DNA of 64,000 nt from Symbiodinium natans (GCA_905221605.1 CAJNDS010002762.1:127907-191906), one strand, 5' to 3'; shown: positions 22,719-33,969, counted from the first letter of the stretch. Program-made: numbers and translations. Notes: generated by a model from the sequence alone, not told the origin.

Positions 22719-22791
22719 TTCTAAGCCCTAGAGCTGAGGGTTGAGGGTTTAGGATTGAGGGCTGAGAGGGTTTAATGCTTCTTACTGTTGG

Positions 22792-22873
22792 TTAGCAGGG
22801 AATGAGGGAATTGGGGCCCGATATATCCTGTAAGGGGTTATGTAAGGTACCTCATTCCCCCATTCCCTACTAA
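22792..22873. mobile_element. Short inverted-repeat element (MITE-like B)
   Basis: 82 bp with termini TTAGCAGGGAATGAGGG and, on the other strand, TTAGTAGGGAATGGGGG. No target-site duplication was clear. Confidence 0.5.
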
Positions 22874-23049
22874 TTGTAAGCGCGCCGCCTCGGCGGCCCA
22901 GAGCATGCAGTATGTGGAGATGACGCCTGGAGGTGCCCTCTAGGGGGGTCCCGTCCTACCGGGGCGTCCCAGTGGGAAGGGTTGGTTTGGGGATGGAGCA
23001 GGCACAAGATACGCTTATCGACAAAAAGCAGAAAGAGGGTTTTTTGTGG

Positions 23050-23190
23050 TGGGGTGGGGGGGAGGGGAGAAGAGGGGGAGGGGGAAGAGGGGAGGGGGAA
23101 GAGGGGGAGGGGGAAGAGGGGGAGGGGGAAGAGGGGGAGGGGGAAGAGGGGGAGGGGGAAGAGGGGGAGGGCGGGGGGGGGGGGGGTAGG
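23050..23190. repeat. 15-bp G-rich minisatellite (GAGGGGGAGGGGGAA)n
   Basis: About nine units plus a G-run at 23,175-23,187. All three frames stay open because of composition, not coding. Strong potential for G-quadruplexes. Confidence 0.9.
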
Positions 23191-23317
23191 ACCCGCCCAC
23201 AGGCGGGACCCTCACTGCATCGGTTTGCAGCTGCTCCAAGCGTCACAAAAATCTGCATGGAAGGGTGGGGGAAGGAGACCGGATCAAGGTCTGCTTGTTC
23301 CAGACGCTTCTCGGCAG

Positions 23318-23464
23318 GAAGTGGAGGCGAACAAACAGTGCAGTACTTGGGGAAGCTGCACCCAGAAGCTTGCAGACCCCTCCAAACGAACTCTCCAGCC
23401 CCTGAGCAGCTTCGAGGAGCTTGCTTCGGAGCAGCTTCCTCTCACCGAGGCTGCTTTGTCGTGA
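23318..23464 (+). CDS. Putative terminal exon
   Basis: 147 nt, 49 codons including TGA at 23,462-23,464, after CTCGGCAG|G, phase 0. It reads EVEANKQCSTWGSCTQKLAD and later SSFEELASEQLPLTEAALS. Coding-like codon use. No family. A TTTAGGG tract follows at 23,489-23,514. Another frame is open through the same DNA but less protein-like. Confidence 0.5.
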   Translation, partial: EVEANKQCSTWGSCTQKLADPSKRTLQPLSSFEELASEQLPLTEAALS

Positions 23465-23488
23465 AAGGTCGTTCATGGATGTTCATGA

Positions 23489-23514
23489 GGGTTTAGGGTT
23501 TAGGGTTTAGGGTT
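23489..23514. repeat. Telomere-type tract (TTTAGGG)n
   Basis: About 3.5 units. Confidence 0.9.
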
Positions 23515-23643
23515 CACGGGACGCATTGTCGGCTTTGCATTCTAACAGCAGACCGAGTTACTTGTCATACTTGTTGAGGCCCAATGTGTAGGCCAGGCTA
23601 CGGAGGTATAATTGTCGCATGCTTGTGCTTGGGGACACCGGAG

Positions 23644-23841
23644 AAGGTGGAAACGGGGAGGCTGAAACAAGCTCCCAAGAAAACCTCTACTGTGCCCCAG
23701 GAGGAGGAGGAGACAGTTGACAACCATCAGGATGAGGACAGAAAAAAATGTTGGGGTCGGAGGTTCACGTGGCAACATTATGGGCTTCAGGGCTGCAAGG
23801 GTAGGAGGATCAGCTTCAAGCCCCTCAAGCCCAACTTGCAG
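23644..23841 (+). CDS. Putative exon, basic/acidic, 66 codons
   Basis: 198 nt in phase 0 after CACCGGAG and before TTGCAG|GTATGA. It begins KVETGRLKQAPKKTSTVPQE, then an acidic EEEETVDNHQDED patch, then a basic/aromatic tail (WGRRFTWQHYG, GRRISFKPLKPNLQ). No family recognised; possible first of several Lys/Glu-rich exons up to 31 kb. Confidence 0.45.
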
Positions 23842-26064
23842 GTATGAATGCCTTTTGATTTTAATCCTTGATCTTTTACAATCTCCTTCGCAGCTACTGT
23901 GCAGGGTGAAGCCTGTAATCCTTGCAGTCTAAGCTCTCCACACAAGTGGGTTGCAGGCCTTGAGAGTCCTCGAAAATCAGGCATTTGAGCCGAATCCATG
24001 CTTTTTAGGGTCATCAGTTGTCTTGCTGGGGGTTGGTTGTACAACACAGTGGCAACCTCCAAACCCTCAACTGTGAGAAGCTCTGAGCCCGTGAAAATCA
24101 GAAGCTACCCCAAGAATCAGAAACTACGAGCCATCATCCGAAAATCAAAAACCAGCCGCGAAGGGCACCGACACCCCCAAGGGTTCAGCCACCCCCAGGC
24201 CAGCTGAACTTTACCAATGTTTGGCATGTTCTTGAATGTACACACAGACACATTTGTAGTTTTTTGTTTGTCAGGACGTACAATGAGCAAGCGCCAGCGC
24301 GCAAGCTCATCAATTCTTTGACAGGATGCTCGAGTCACCAAGCGCGGTGGCCAGTCCGAAAGCTGGGCCGTTGACAACTTCAGCTCGCAAGATCTCGCAA
24401 GACCAGCGGCACATCAGTAGCTGCATGTCGGAAACCGATGCGAATCGGAACTGCGTAGTAGGATCAGAAACCTGCGTGAATCAGAAACCCGCGTGCATCA
24501 GAAACTTGCGAATCAGAAGTTGCGACTCGGAAGCGCGCATCAGAAACTGGATCAGAAACAAACCCGCTCGACTCGGATACTCCACGCCTCAGAAGATGAG
24601 GGCGGGGGGGGGGGGGGGGATTGGCGTCTGGTTTGCCTGGGTATCAGAAGCAAGCCTGCTGGAATGAGACACTCCACTCTCGGTTTGCCAGAGCATCAGA
24701 AAGAAACCTGTTCGAATCAGATGCTCCATGCCTTAAATTCCAAGGGCGAGGTGCCATGTTGGAGTGTTCGAACCATCCGTTTCCCGGTTTCCGAATCATC
24801 CGAATTTCGCAGTTTCCGATTTTGCCGTCATGGTTTCCGATTCCGCTGTTCTGGTTTCGATTTTTTCCGTCGAACAACCCTGACAGCAACCTCTCAACCC
24901 CCAGAGGCCCCAGATGCCTGACACCCAAACTCAGATACAGGCCCTAGGCCTGAAAGAGCCTTAAGCCATCGATGCAGGATGAGTACGTTCAGACGGAGGA
25001 GGCGGAGCAGTCGGGGGAGCCCCTGACAGAGGAGGCTTGCACCGTTTCACGTTGTAAAGAAGTCAGCATGTAGGCGCCAGGCTTTCGGGATCCCCATGTG
25101 TAGGGTTTAAGGGCCTTGGCGGCATCTTTGGAGGGTTGACGGATTCATTGCTCGGCTTCGGTCGTTTGCAAAGTTTGCTTCAGATTCCTGTGTTGTCCAT
25201 GCCTTCCTAGTCTAGGCTGCAACCTGCCTTGGTGTTTCGAAGATTCAAAATCGAACTGAGAACCGGGCCTCCTGGGTCGGCCGGCTCCCAACGCCTTCGT
25301 GCCGTCATGTCGGCTACAAGCCGAGTCTCGCGGGCGTCATATATGAAGCAACTGCTTGCCTTCGCGCGAGCGAGAGTCCTCTCGAAAAGCCTAGCTTCGC
25401 ACACCCCGTTGTGCTCCTTCACGGGGCACACATTTCACCGCATGTGCATCTTTGTACTTCCCCTCCCATCGGGTTCTGATCTTCTCAGCCCCCATCCTCC
25501 CTTAGAAATCTAGCTGTTTCCTTAAAAGTAAATGCGACGTTGCAGTCCTGCTGAATCCCAAAAGACTCTCCCTTAATCTGGACCTTGTGGCCAGGAGCCG
25601 AAATCCAAGAAAAGTCGAGGAGGTGGGCTTTTCTGGGGCGTCTTGAGACAGGATTACGACATGATCCTCCACAGAGTACGTCGGTCGTCTGTATGATTCC
25701 AGTTGTTAAAGCACTCTATTCTCCTTATAATGTGGTTGGTACAGTAGCATGTTGTCTGGCGACGGTTGTGGACATGAGATGCCTGGGATTTGTGTTAAAG
25801 CGGGCATCACATTACACGAAGCGATCCTAAGCACCTCAACCCGGTGCAAAACTGGGGTGTTCTCTCGTGTGGGACATGAACTGCCTCGAGTTCAGCCGTT
25901 GAAACATGGGCAGACACTGCAAGACCAAGAGTCTCGAAGAGTGCGCATGGTGAACGTGCGATCTTGGCATGCTCATCTTCCCAAGACGTCGATGGATCGT
26001 CAATGGAGCAAGGGAGCGGCACCCATGCTCTTGTCGACGACAAGTCAATTCCCATGACTGCAAG
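23842..26064. other. Probable intron/intergenic stretch
   Basis: Contains degenerate 15-bp words (gaatcagaaacctgcg) at about 24,455-24,580, related atcagaa words to 24,720, and a 15-bp G-run near 24,603. A plus-strand frame at 25,290-25,440 (SRASYMKQLLAFARARVLSK) and its minus-strand complement are both open; not resolved. Confidence 0.35.
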
Positions 26065-26280
26065 TTTCCTGAAGCCACAACAGAAGAAGCTGCGAAGGTG
26101 CTGAAATTAGAAATTGGACGCAATTGGCTCTTGCATGCTCGACTCGTGACTAGGGACTTGACGTTGCTACTCTGTCCCATAGTCAAACATGCTGTGAAAG
26201 ATGGAGAAACGATGGCCACGCAAGCTGTCAGTCTCATTAGCAGCCTCGCGCTGCCGCTGCGAGGAGAGCCTGAAGACCAG
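26065..26280 (+). CDS. Putative exon, helical, 72 codons
   Basis: 216 nt in phase 0, after ACTGCAAG and before GACCAG|GTGGAG. It begins FPEATTEEAAKVLKLEIGRN, continues WLLHARLVTRDLTLLLCPIV and ends LISSLALPLRGEPEDQ. Good codon bias and a helical pattern; reading continues beyond the donor to a stop at 26,358, so the end is not certain. No family recognised. Confidence 0.5.
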
Positions 26281-26623
26281 GTGGAGAGCGCGAAGAAGGT
26301 GAAGGCTGGGGTTCCCCCCCGCTCCCTCCTCCAACCAAGCATCTTATCAAGAATCTGACCCCAACAATCCCACCAAAACAATTCCATTTGCGGTTCTTGT
26401 GCAGGCAATTACCTCTCGACCTTTTCACGAAAAAAGCAGCAATATGACTAAGAGGTGTTATAAAGCCCTACACCAGGGTCTTGAGCTTTGAAGCGTAGTG
26501 AAGCTGCACTGTCGGGGTAGCTTCAGATGTTCAAGATGGCAGCCAGCGCCCGCAAAAACCCAAAGCCCAAAGCAATCACGTAGGCCTGGCATCCTTGGGG
26601 AAGGTTGAGGCATGTCCCATGAG

Positions 26624-26731
26624 GTGCACAAAAAGAAGAAGAAGAAGAAGAAATCTGCGAAGCTGGAGACCCCGAAGGCCTGGACCAAGCTGTCTGCGTC
26701 GCGGCTCTGCGCAAAGCCCACTACGAGTCCA
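26624..26731 (+). CDS. Putative exon, lysine-rich
   Basis: 108 nt, 36 codons, CATGAG|G to AGTCCA|GTGAAT, phase 0. It begins VH then eight lysines, then SAKLETPKAWTKLSASRL. The lysine run resembles a nuclear or nucleolar localisation signal. No family. Confidence 0.45.
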
Positions 26732-27048
26732 GTGAATCTAAATCACAGTCCCAAATCCAAGCACGCAGCGTGTTTGCACGGCGTCCCCCCATGAACTCAT
26801 TCAAAAGGCTGACACCAAAGATGTCAAAGACCACATGCAGAAACCATGCAGTGCACCCCTGCTGGGGGGTCAGCAGAAGCAATACGCCACCCTCATCATA
26901 CGCTCTTGGCAGTACTGCTTGTCAGGCTTTTGGTACTAGTTCTAAGACTCGTTCACTCATAGACGACAAAACCAGATAGAACCGTGTTGGCAGCGACCGC
27001 ACGTTGAGACCCAACATCCGTTTCCAAGCCATTCAGAACCCAGCATAG

Positions 27049-27258
27049 AAAGCGTACCAGTCATGGATCTTTGCATTTGACATGACCTCTCTCTTGACAA
27101 GGAACCCCGTGACACCCCCATTCCAGAGCACAGACAAGGCACTAGCTTTCCAGCTTTTGGGATCTTGTCATCACTTCTTGCTCCAGGAATTTCGCTGTCA
27201 TTTGTTTCCTCTTCAAAGTGAACTTCACCTCTGTTCATATCACACCTTGAGACCCTAA
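27049..27258 (+). CDS. Putative exon ending in TAA
   Basis: After GCATAG|A an open frame of 69 codons plus TAA (27,256-27,258): KAYQSWIFAFDMTSLLTRNP, then STDKALAFQLLGSCHHFLLQ. Coding-like. It may instead splice out earlier (GTGAAC near 27,219). The minus strand is also open. No family. Confidence 0.35.
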   Translation, partial: KAYQSWIFAFDMTSLLTRNPVTPPFQSTDKALAFQLLGSCHHFLLQEFRCHLFPLQSELHLCSYHTLRP

Positions 27259-27480
27259 CTTTCAGGCCTTGGTCTAACCCTTCATACCATCAACACGGGC
27301 TCCAGAGAAGGATACCATCGCAACCATCACATAATCGCACCACGAACCTCCAAATCGTCCAATTCATCCCTCCAGGGCCCAGCATCTTGTGCTTATCGCG
27401 CACTATCACTACAGATGTCTTGCGTGACTTGACAACTCAAGACCCATGATGTTGGGCTCCTTACCAACAACCCCACCCAG

Positions 27481-27537
27481 GAAGCCCCACAACCACAGGC
27501 TAGACCCAAGAAGAAGGAAGTGAAGAAAACCAAGAAG
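27481..27537 (+). CDS. Putative micro-exon, lysine-rich
   Basis: 57 nt, 19 codons, phase 0, acceptor CCACCCAG|G and donor AAGAAG|GTGGCG. Reads EAPQPQARPKKKEVKKTKK. Too short to stand alone; supported by clean borders and similarity in composition to nearby islands. Confidence 0.45.
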
Positions 27538-27883
27538 GTGGCGCGCACAGCGGCTGGGGGAAAGTTGGAGGGCTTTGGGGTGTGCAGGTCTGTTTGCGGC
27601 TTCGAGGTTTTGGGCCGAAGGTGCAAAGATCAGGACATAGCTTGATGGATGAAGATGAAGGTGTTGAGTCCCGACGTGCCGCATGTGCTCAGCTGTGGAT
27701 GATTCTCTGTTTTAAGAGCTTGCAGTGCCATCCCGTCCAAGGAGAAAAGGCGTAGAAATGTCAAGGCTTGTCTCCGCCAATGCAGACCAAACTCAAATGC
27801 CCAAGCAGGAGTCACGTACTGGCGATGGTCCAACAACTTTGCGTTTTCCGAAACCTTCACACCTTCAACCTTTACCGTACAAG

Positions 27884-27995
27884 GTCAAGAAGAAGGTGAG
27901 CGAGGAGGAAGAAGAGGACGAGGAGGACTACGTGGAACAGCGCCGAACAATGTTTGGTGGCCCTCAACCAGGAAGTAGCGATCACGATATTCCAG
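27884..27995 (+). CDS. Putative exon, acidic stretch
   Basis: Between TACAAG|G and TTCCAG|GTGAGG. Reads VKKKVSEEEEEDEEDYVEQR and then GGPQPGSSDHDIP. An alternative acceptor or donor exists at AAG|GTGAGC (27,896), which would split the segment. Ends in phase 1. Confidence 0.4.
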
Positions 27996-28104
27996 GTGAG
28001 GCTTAGACTTTCACTTTGGAGTTTTGGAAGGTAAGGAGCAAGCTTTTGGTGTTGAGGGCATTTGGATAGATGCTTGGTAGCGACACCGGAGGGTAGACGC
28101 TGCC

Positions 28105-28121
28105 GGGGGGGGGGGGGGGGG
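28105..28121. repeat. Poly-G run
   Basis: A 17-base G homopolymer block. Confidence 0.9.
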
Positions 28122-28342
28122 AAGCATGAGAAGAATCCGTGTATACAGATGGTGGTGAGGACTCTGCAGCAAGTAGCACGAGGCTGTCTCTTTGCACTGT
28201 AAGGTTTGCACAGTACAACGGCTTATACTTTATACCTCTGCTCCTTCCCTCGTCGATTCCTCACCTTCTGCATTCGCTCTTGGCTTGGTATTGGTCCGGG
28301 ATCGGTTTTGGACTGAGCCTTGAGGCCTGGTGTCAGGCTGGT

Positions 28343-28390
28343 TCTAAACCCTAAACCCTAACCCCTAAACCCTAAACCCTAAACCCTAAC
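28343..28390. repeat. Telomere-type tract (CCCTAAA)n
   Basis: About six units with one CCCTAACC variant. Confidence 0.9.
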
Positions 28391-28419
28391 GTCTTTACAC
28401 TCAACTTGGGCAGCTGCAG

Positions 28420-28497
28420 GATGAGGAGCATTCCCGGCACTCCCCCCTCATTCTGCGTGAGCGAAAGAAGGCGGACAGTCCAAACCTCGGGCTTCGG
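28420..28497 (+). CDS. Putative exon between telomere-type tracts
   Basis: 78 nt, 26 codons, phase 0: acceptor CAGCTGCAG|G, donor CTTCGG|GTTAGGG. Reads DEEHSRHSPLILRERKKADS. CCCTAAA tract on the left, GGGCTTA-type tract on the right; the donor GT lies in the tract. Confidence 0.45.
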
Positions 28498-28685
28498 GTT
28501 AGGGCTTCTTAGGGCTTAGGGGCCCAGGGCCCAGGGCTTAGGGCTTAGGGCTTAGGGGCCCAGGGCTTAGGGCTTAGGGCTTAGGGGCTTAGGGGGCTTA
28601 GGGGCTTAGGGGCTTAGGGGCTCAGGGGCTTAGGGGCTTAGGGGCTTAGGGCTTAGGGCTTAGGGCTTAGGGGCCCAGGGCTTGA
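28498..28685. repeat. Telomere-related array (GGGCTTA / GGGGCTTA)n
   Basis: Units GGGCTTA, GGGGCTTA and GGGGCCCA, distinct from the canonical TTTAGGG; probably a diverged, locally amplified variant. Confidence 0.85.
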
Positions 28686-30072
28686 ATATGGGTATTTCCC
28701 CAAGTCTGTGCCGCATGGCGATCCGCGCAAGAATGCGAAACAAGTCGAGAGCTCCATTCAGATACCAAAGCTGAAAGCCACAAAGCTCACACAGGCTGAG
28801 GCATGTGGAGACGTCTTTTCTCATTGGCACTCGGTTCTGCAGGGTTCTGCAGTTCGGGCAGGCGACAAAGCGTCGGAAAGTCGAAAACCACGTGGTGCAA
28901 CTGCTCAGAGGGCTTCAAGGATTTCAGGCTTCGGGGTTCAATGGCTGCCATGTAAGAGTTCTGGCATTTCTGTGGGGCCCCAGCGTTGTAGCGCTTTAGG
29001 GTTTAGGGATAGATGTGTGTATATATATATATATAACTTATATATATATATTAATATCAATTAAATCGCAAAAGAAGGAGAAAGTGAAGCGGAAGAGGCA
29101 GGACCAGTCGAAGCGCGTCGGGGGGGGGGGGGGGTTGGTAATTTAGGGTTTGGGGTGTAGGGTTAAGGTTCAAAAATCTCAGGATCTCTCCGTGGTGATT
29201 CTTGGGTGCTGATCTCTGCAAATCCTTGAGGAGAAAGGAAAAGAGCGTTCGAAGGCGGGACAGAGGGTTTTGCGGATACACTTTCACGGTTCACGTGATG
29301 ACGCACCCCAGCGAAAGGTCGATGAGCGCTTCGGTTGAATGCGTACGACATGTGAAGATTCTAGCTACAGTTAGGCCCTTCGCATCCTTCAAGGTTATTT
29401 GCTTCGGCTTTTGGTGGCTTTGCAGTCTGCCAATGACAGCTTGTTCATAACTTGAGGGCCACTGTGGTTACGCCTCGTGTGTGTAAGATGCTCCGAGAGG
29501 TTGCCACACAGGTGTTCCCCCGAACCTCGAAGGTTCCACCGTAGCATGCACTGCCGCGATGCGAATATGGTTCCCGTCGAGTACCGCTAATGGCCAAGGC
29601 ATGTTCCCTGCCTGGCTGAAAAAGTCTCATTGCTGCTGCTTGTGATTACATCCACGGCCGTGAAGAGAGTGAGATCATGTTTGCGCGTCCATGCTTCGTT
29701 GTTTCGCAGTCGTGTGTGGCAGAAACATGCAGCAGCGTCAATCGAGATGTTGCCTGCTCCACTGGCAGACCTTTGACTCACGCAGTATTCAGAGGCAGCT
29801 ATCTTGCTGGGGGTGCTTTCTGACCATGCAGCCTTCCTTCTTCGAGTGATTTCTGCTGCTCCCGCCGATTTGGGTTTCCAGTAGGTTTCCCAACTTCGAA
29901 GTGCGGCCAAGAGCCGGGGCTTCACATCGTCCAACAGTGCAGCAAGTAATCATGACATCCCGCTGCACATGCGGGGATGATCAGCGCTCGTCCGTTGTGA
30001 TGTGCTTTGCTCAGCAATTTACCTTGCATTGGTTCTGTCTAACTTCTATCTTCTTCGCCACCAATTTCCTCA
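28686..30072. other. Stretch with simple repeats, no firm gene
   Basis: (TA)n at 29,020-29,050, poly-G near 29,121-29,133, TTTAGGG words near 28,996 and 29,142. A minus-strand frame at 29,587-29,934 (115 residues) and a short plus island near 29,070 (KEKVKRKRQDQSKR) are noted without support. Confidence 0.35.
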
Positions 30073-30150
30073 AGCCCTAAACCCTAAGCCCTAAACCTTG
30101 GAAAAGCAGCAACAACCACCAACAGCCCCCCAGCGATCCCCTTTGACCAG

Positions 30151-30212
30151 GAGAAGCCCCGCAGCCAAGGGAGGGACAAGAATGATGAGAACGGAAAGGA
30201 CACTCTCAAGCG
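30151..30212 (+). CDS. Putative exon between telomere-type tracts
   Basis: After TTGACCAG|G and before AAGCG|GTTTAGGG. Reads EKPRSQGRDKNDENGKDTLK. CCCTAAA words at 30,073-30,098 and TTTAGGG at 30,213-30,256 bracket it. Another frame (QRSPLTRRSPAAKGG) is open too. Confidence 0.35.
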
Positions 30213-30256
30213 GTTTAGGGTTCAGGGTTCAGGATTTAGGGTTTAGGGTTTAGGGT
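30211..30256. repeat. Telomere-type tract (TTTAGGG)n
   Basis: TTTAGGG with TTCAGGG variants. Confidence 0.9.
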
Positions 30257-30977
30257 ACATTGACTGCGGCTTTTGTTGGTGTTCACCGTATCATTTTTGC
30301 CGCATGTGCTGCGCTTTTTTGTTGCAATCCTTATAGCATCCTCAATCCTTATAGCAGCCTCGTAGCCATGATCTTGGTTGGCTCTGGAGGTCCAAATCGT
30401 TGCCGTCCTCTTAGCTGCTATCATGTTTTGGTCCGAAGGCACATCCAAATCAATTGCATCCGCGATTTGCCATCGTGGTTGTCCTGCAAAGCGTTCGTAT
30501 TTGTGGGCATGCCCGCAGCAGCGTTTTCGGGGAAATGTTGAAGAGATTCGCGTCACCGGCGTACTCGCAACCGAGTCGGAATTATTTCGGAAGCATTTTT
30601 TGCAACTTCTGTTTGGACATGAAAAAGACGAGGAGTCAGACAACTACACGCTCCGCGTGACGCTCACGGACACCAAGCGAAAAAACACCGAAATTCCGCA
30701 ACTACCGCCGCTGCGCAGCACGTCCGGACACATATCACGAAATGGCGCCAAGTGCAGGTTTCAGACATGTCGCGGAACCACGCCAAAACACAAGTCTTGC
30801 ATGCTTCTGTAAAACAGCCTCCAGACATTCCCCAACCTCAACTACAGCTGCCGTCTCCAAGTGTAACCTCCCATCCCGGGTCCGGAGACTTCCTGATTTT
30901 AGGGTTTAGGGTTTAGGGCTTCTGTTGTTGTCAAAGCTGCCTTGCAACCTTAAGTGTAAGCTTCTGTGAATCAACAG

Positions 30978-31055
30978 CTACCTGGACCGAAGGACAAGAA
31001 GAAGCGGAAGAAGGAAGAGCGCGAGGAGGATCCTGCATCCGTCAGGGATTCGGAT
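30978..31055 (+). CDS. Putative exon, Lys/Glu-rich
   Basis: 78 nt, 26 codons, phase 0, AATCAACAG|C to TCGGAT|GTAATT. Reads LPGPKDKKKRKKEEREEDPA then SVRDSD. Composition matches the islands at 26,624-28,497, suggesting one nuclear-type protein spread over short exons. Confidence 0.45.
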
Positions 31056-31317
31056 GTAATTACAAGTTTTGTCAGGAATTGAGAAGTGCTATGCACAAAA
31101 CGGATCAACAAGAGTGACGCAACTAGACGATGGTGTCGTACATAAATAGCCGTGTACGGGATCCTTTGCCAAAAATGTACGGCACTATCCCTTCAGTTCG
31201 AATGCCAGCACAGAACTGCCGTTATCGGACATTTACATGGAAAGCTGCGCCATTCCCTAAATCCCCCCAGGAGAGTGGACACGAACGCCAGCGCTCAGCG
31301 ACTCCTCCGCGACCAAA

Positions 31318-31553
31318 GCGGAGTCCGAAGCGGAGCCCGAAGCGGAGCCCGAAGCGGAGCCCGAAGCGGAGCCCGAAGCAGAGCCCAAAGCGGAGCCCGA
31401 AGCGGAGCCCGAAGCGGAGCCCGAAGCGCAGCCCAAAGCGGAGCTCGAAGCGGAGCCCAAGACGGAGCCCGAAGCGCAGCCCGAAGCGAAGTCCGAAGCG
31501 CAGCCCGAAGCGGAGTCCGAAACGGAGCCCAAAGCGGAGCCCAAAGCGGAGCG
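31318..31553. repeat. 12-bp minisatellite (AAGCGGAGCCCG)n
   Basis: About 19 units with small variants. Being a multiple of three it gives long open frames on both strands (for example SPKR repeats on plus), which is expected from the repeat and not evidence of a gene. Confidence 0.9.
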
Positions 31554-31559
31554 GCGTGG

Positions 31560-32290
31560 CACGCATTTATCAGTTGCATGGTTTGGGTTTCATGGCCAGT
31601 GGGCCAGAAGGCTTGTTTGGGTTTTTGGTTGGCTGGTGCTGAGGGTTGGGTGACATCAGGTCCACCACGGCGCAGCCGCAACAGGACATCCCGATCTTCG
31701 TTCCAGCCGTGGTTTTTGAGAATTTTTGCAAAGTAGAGTTGGTGGTCGGACTGAGTTCACGGCATGTTTCATTGTGCAAAATCCAACGAAGAGGCCTTTA
31801 TTCGGTGGGCCTCATGCCCGCATAAATGTTGCCCTTGTGATTTGAGGATTTGCGATATTTTGATTGAGAGCAGTGGGAGTCGACGCATGCTTTTAATACA
31901 TCGCCCATACTAGCATTCTACTTCGAAAAGCCAAGTATGTTTTCAGTGACTACAATCAGGCACATGCAAGACGCAGACGAGTTGTTGAATGATCGGAGGC
32001 TATGTTGAGCTGGCCCTGTATCTTCACATTCTAAGATACCCTGAAAGTTGATTACAAAAGTCACGGGGAAGTCTTCTGCAACCTTCGAAAGAAGTGGCCG
32101 AGGCCCCAAACGTGCACGCCTCAGGTTTAAGTGGATTTTTCCGGGTTTGATTGCCCCAACGCTGGTTGGGTTACCCTCAACCCTGAAACTTCAGCGACAA
32201 GTCCCAAAACTACCCAACGACTCCGGCAAAGATGGTCTTGCGTCGTTTTAGGACTCGTAGTTTAGTTTTCAGAAGTTTCTCGCTTGTAGG
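31560..32290. other. Stretch without gene
   Basis: No convincing coding, splice or repeat signal was seen. Confidence 0.4.
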
Positions 32291-32387
32291 TTGGGATGTT
32301 CCCCCTCATACTCACAGTCCTTAATAGGGATTATAGTACCCCCTATTATAACCCCTATTAAGGACAGTTAAGAATTGTATATCCCAA
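32291..32387. mobile_element. MITE-like element A, copy 3
   Basis: About 97 bp, TTGGGATGTTCCCCC at the left and a degraded ATATCCCAA at the right, with cagtccttaatagggatta inside as in copies 1 and 2. Flanks CTTGTAGG (32,283-32,290) and GTTGTAGG (32,388-32,395) match at 7 of 8 bases. Confidence 0.8.
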
Positions 32388-32439
32388 GTTGTAGGGCTTG
32401 AGACCCAAGGGCTTGGACAACTCGGGCCATCCGCTCCAG

Positions 32440-32500
32440 GGCCTCGCCTTTAAGTCGAAGGCGCCGCAGCTCTGAGAAGAGGAGGCTCGAAAGAATGTGG
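32440..32500 (+). CDS. Putative exon, Arg/Ser-rich
   Basis: After GCTCCAG|G and before ATGTGG|GTTTAGGG. Reads ASPLSRRRRSSEKRRLERMW. Ends on a codon boundary at the start of the telomere-type tract. Short; low support. Confidence 0.3.
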
Positions 32501-32548
32501 GTTTAGGGTTTAGGGTTTAGGGTTTAGGGTTTAGGGTTTAGGGTTTGG
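32500..32548. repeat. Telomere-type tract (TTTAGGG)n
   Basis: Seven perfect units. Confidence 0.95.
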
Positions 32549-33872
32549 CAATCAGCATGCAAGGCTAGACGCACCGTGGAGTCGACGCAAGCAGATCCCT
32601 TTTTAGCTGGAAAATAGGATGTTTTGTGAGGGAGAGAGAGCGAGAGAGAGCGAGAGTGAGAGAGACAGAGAGGGAGGGAGAGACAGTGCGCCGAAGCAGC
32701 TGTCAATACTGGAATCTAGGACCCGGCCCAAAGGCCTCTGAGAATCCCTGAAGCTGCCCTAACACTCTAAGGTTTGGACGCATTGCGTCTCTGAATCCTC
32801 CAACCCAGCCAACTTGGATTTTGCTTGGGAACGAGCAGGAGAAACTTTTCAACTCGAAGTTCCACTCAAACTCTGGACTTGAGCATGCGCTCCAAACACA
32901 GAAATTGAATTCTTGAACTATGCCACACCCGGGGTATTGCAAAGACATGTTGGCGTAGCCTTTGTCGGTACAAGCCTGAGGAATACGCAAAGATACAACT
33001 GCAGACATCACAAAAGAAACCCACGTCCCTTGTACTGTAAAATGATCACCAGTACCCCCGCGTGGGTGTCGCAGGAAGCGCTCCTCCTCCTCCTCACATG
33101 CACGAAAGAAGGCCGGAATGGTTTCAGCCGAGCAGGAGGTTCTGCATAGGTTCGACTGTTTTTGCCGTTCTCCTCTTCGCAGGCGGTGCATGGGGGACGA
33201 CACTTTAAAAACGTTTCCTTACCTTAGCTAAATAAGGCTGTATTTTCAGAAAATAAGGCCTTGTTTGGGCGAGCTGGGCGCGCAGGCGAGCGAGCGCACC
33301 TAGCGCACCGCACCCCACACGCGCACCTCGCACACACCGCGCACGCACCCATGCACCGACCCATGGGGAGTCACTTTCAGGGTTTTGCTCAGAACCTTCA
33401 TCTTGTGTCATGCTCGTTCTGTCAATCGTTGACGGTGGCGGAATTCGAATATGCGCCCCCGCACAAGCCCTTCAGGCGGAGAATTCCAGTGTGACCCGCT
33501 CTCCACAGGAAAACTCAGAGCGCGCCCCGAACCCACAACAAAGCCACACCCGCAGCAACAAAAGATCTTGTGCCCTTTGTAAGTCACGCTCATGCAGCCG
33601 CTTTGCCATGCTTCGAAAGCGCCGGAGGACTTTTCACGTTTCAGAGTCTCAGACCCAAACCTCGGAGGCGCGGAGAGTGCCCGAGAAAACGGTGGCCCCA
33701 CCGCCGCCAGCTCCGGCTCAGGACCATTTGGGGGTCAAGGGGTTAATAAGGGTTTGGGGCCAAGGGGCCTTCTAGGGCAGTGTCGATTTCAGAGTGAATG
33801 TGCAAAGCGTGGAAGAGCGATCACGCCAAAAGACAGAAGACAGAGCAACCTTGGTGCCGGCTTTTCACAACA
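32549..33872. other. Stretch without firm gene
   Basis: Contains a (GAGA)n patch (32,628-32,690) and a gcgcac-rich patch (33,290-33,360). Overlapping open frames of 95-166 residues occur on both strands (for example minus 32,703-33,203) without recognisable motifs. Confidence 0.35.
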
Positions 33873-33951
33873 TAGGTACCCCTTTTATGCCAGATAGAAT
33901 AAATCCCCATAATGGTCTATTGTAGGGGTCCCCTATTTTCGTAAACCCCCA
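33873..33951. mobile_element. Dispersed short element, copy 4
   Basis: Contains ggtacccctttta, gatagaataaat, and ends ggggtcccctattttcgtaaaccccca, closely matching the end of the copy at 35,107-35,217. It stops about 18 bp before the predicted acceptor at 33,969. Confidence 0.55.
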
Positions 33952-33969
33952 CCTCCCTCACTCTTCCAG

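Noticed and set aside
22933-23317. N-terminal extension of the 23,318 exon through the G-rich minisatellite
   Set aside because: Reading continues only because the 15-bp repeat lacks stops; the CAG|G acceptor at 23,317 gives a cleaner start.
31130-31736. Long plus-strand ORFs with SPKR or ARSG repeats, resembling an SR or basic protein
   Set aside because: They arise from a 12-bp minisatellite that is open in several frames on both strands; no non-repeat domain supports any frame.
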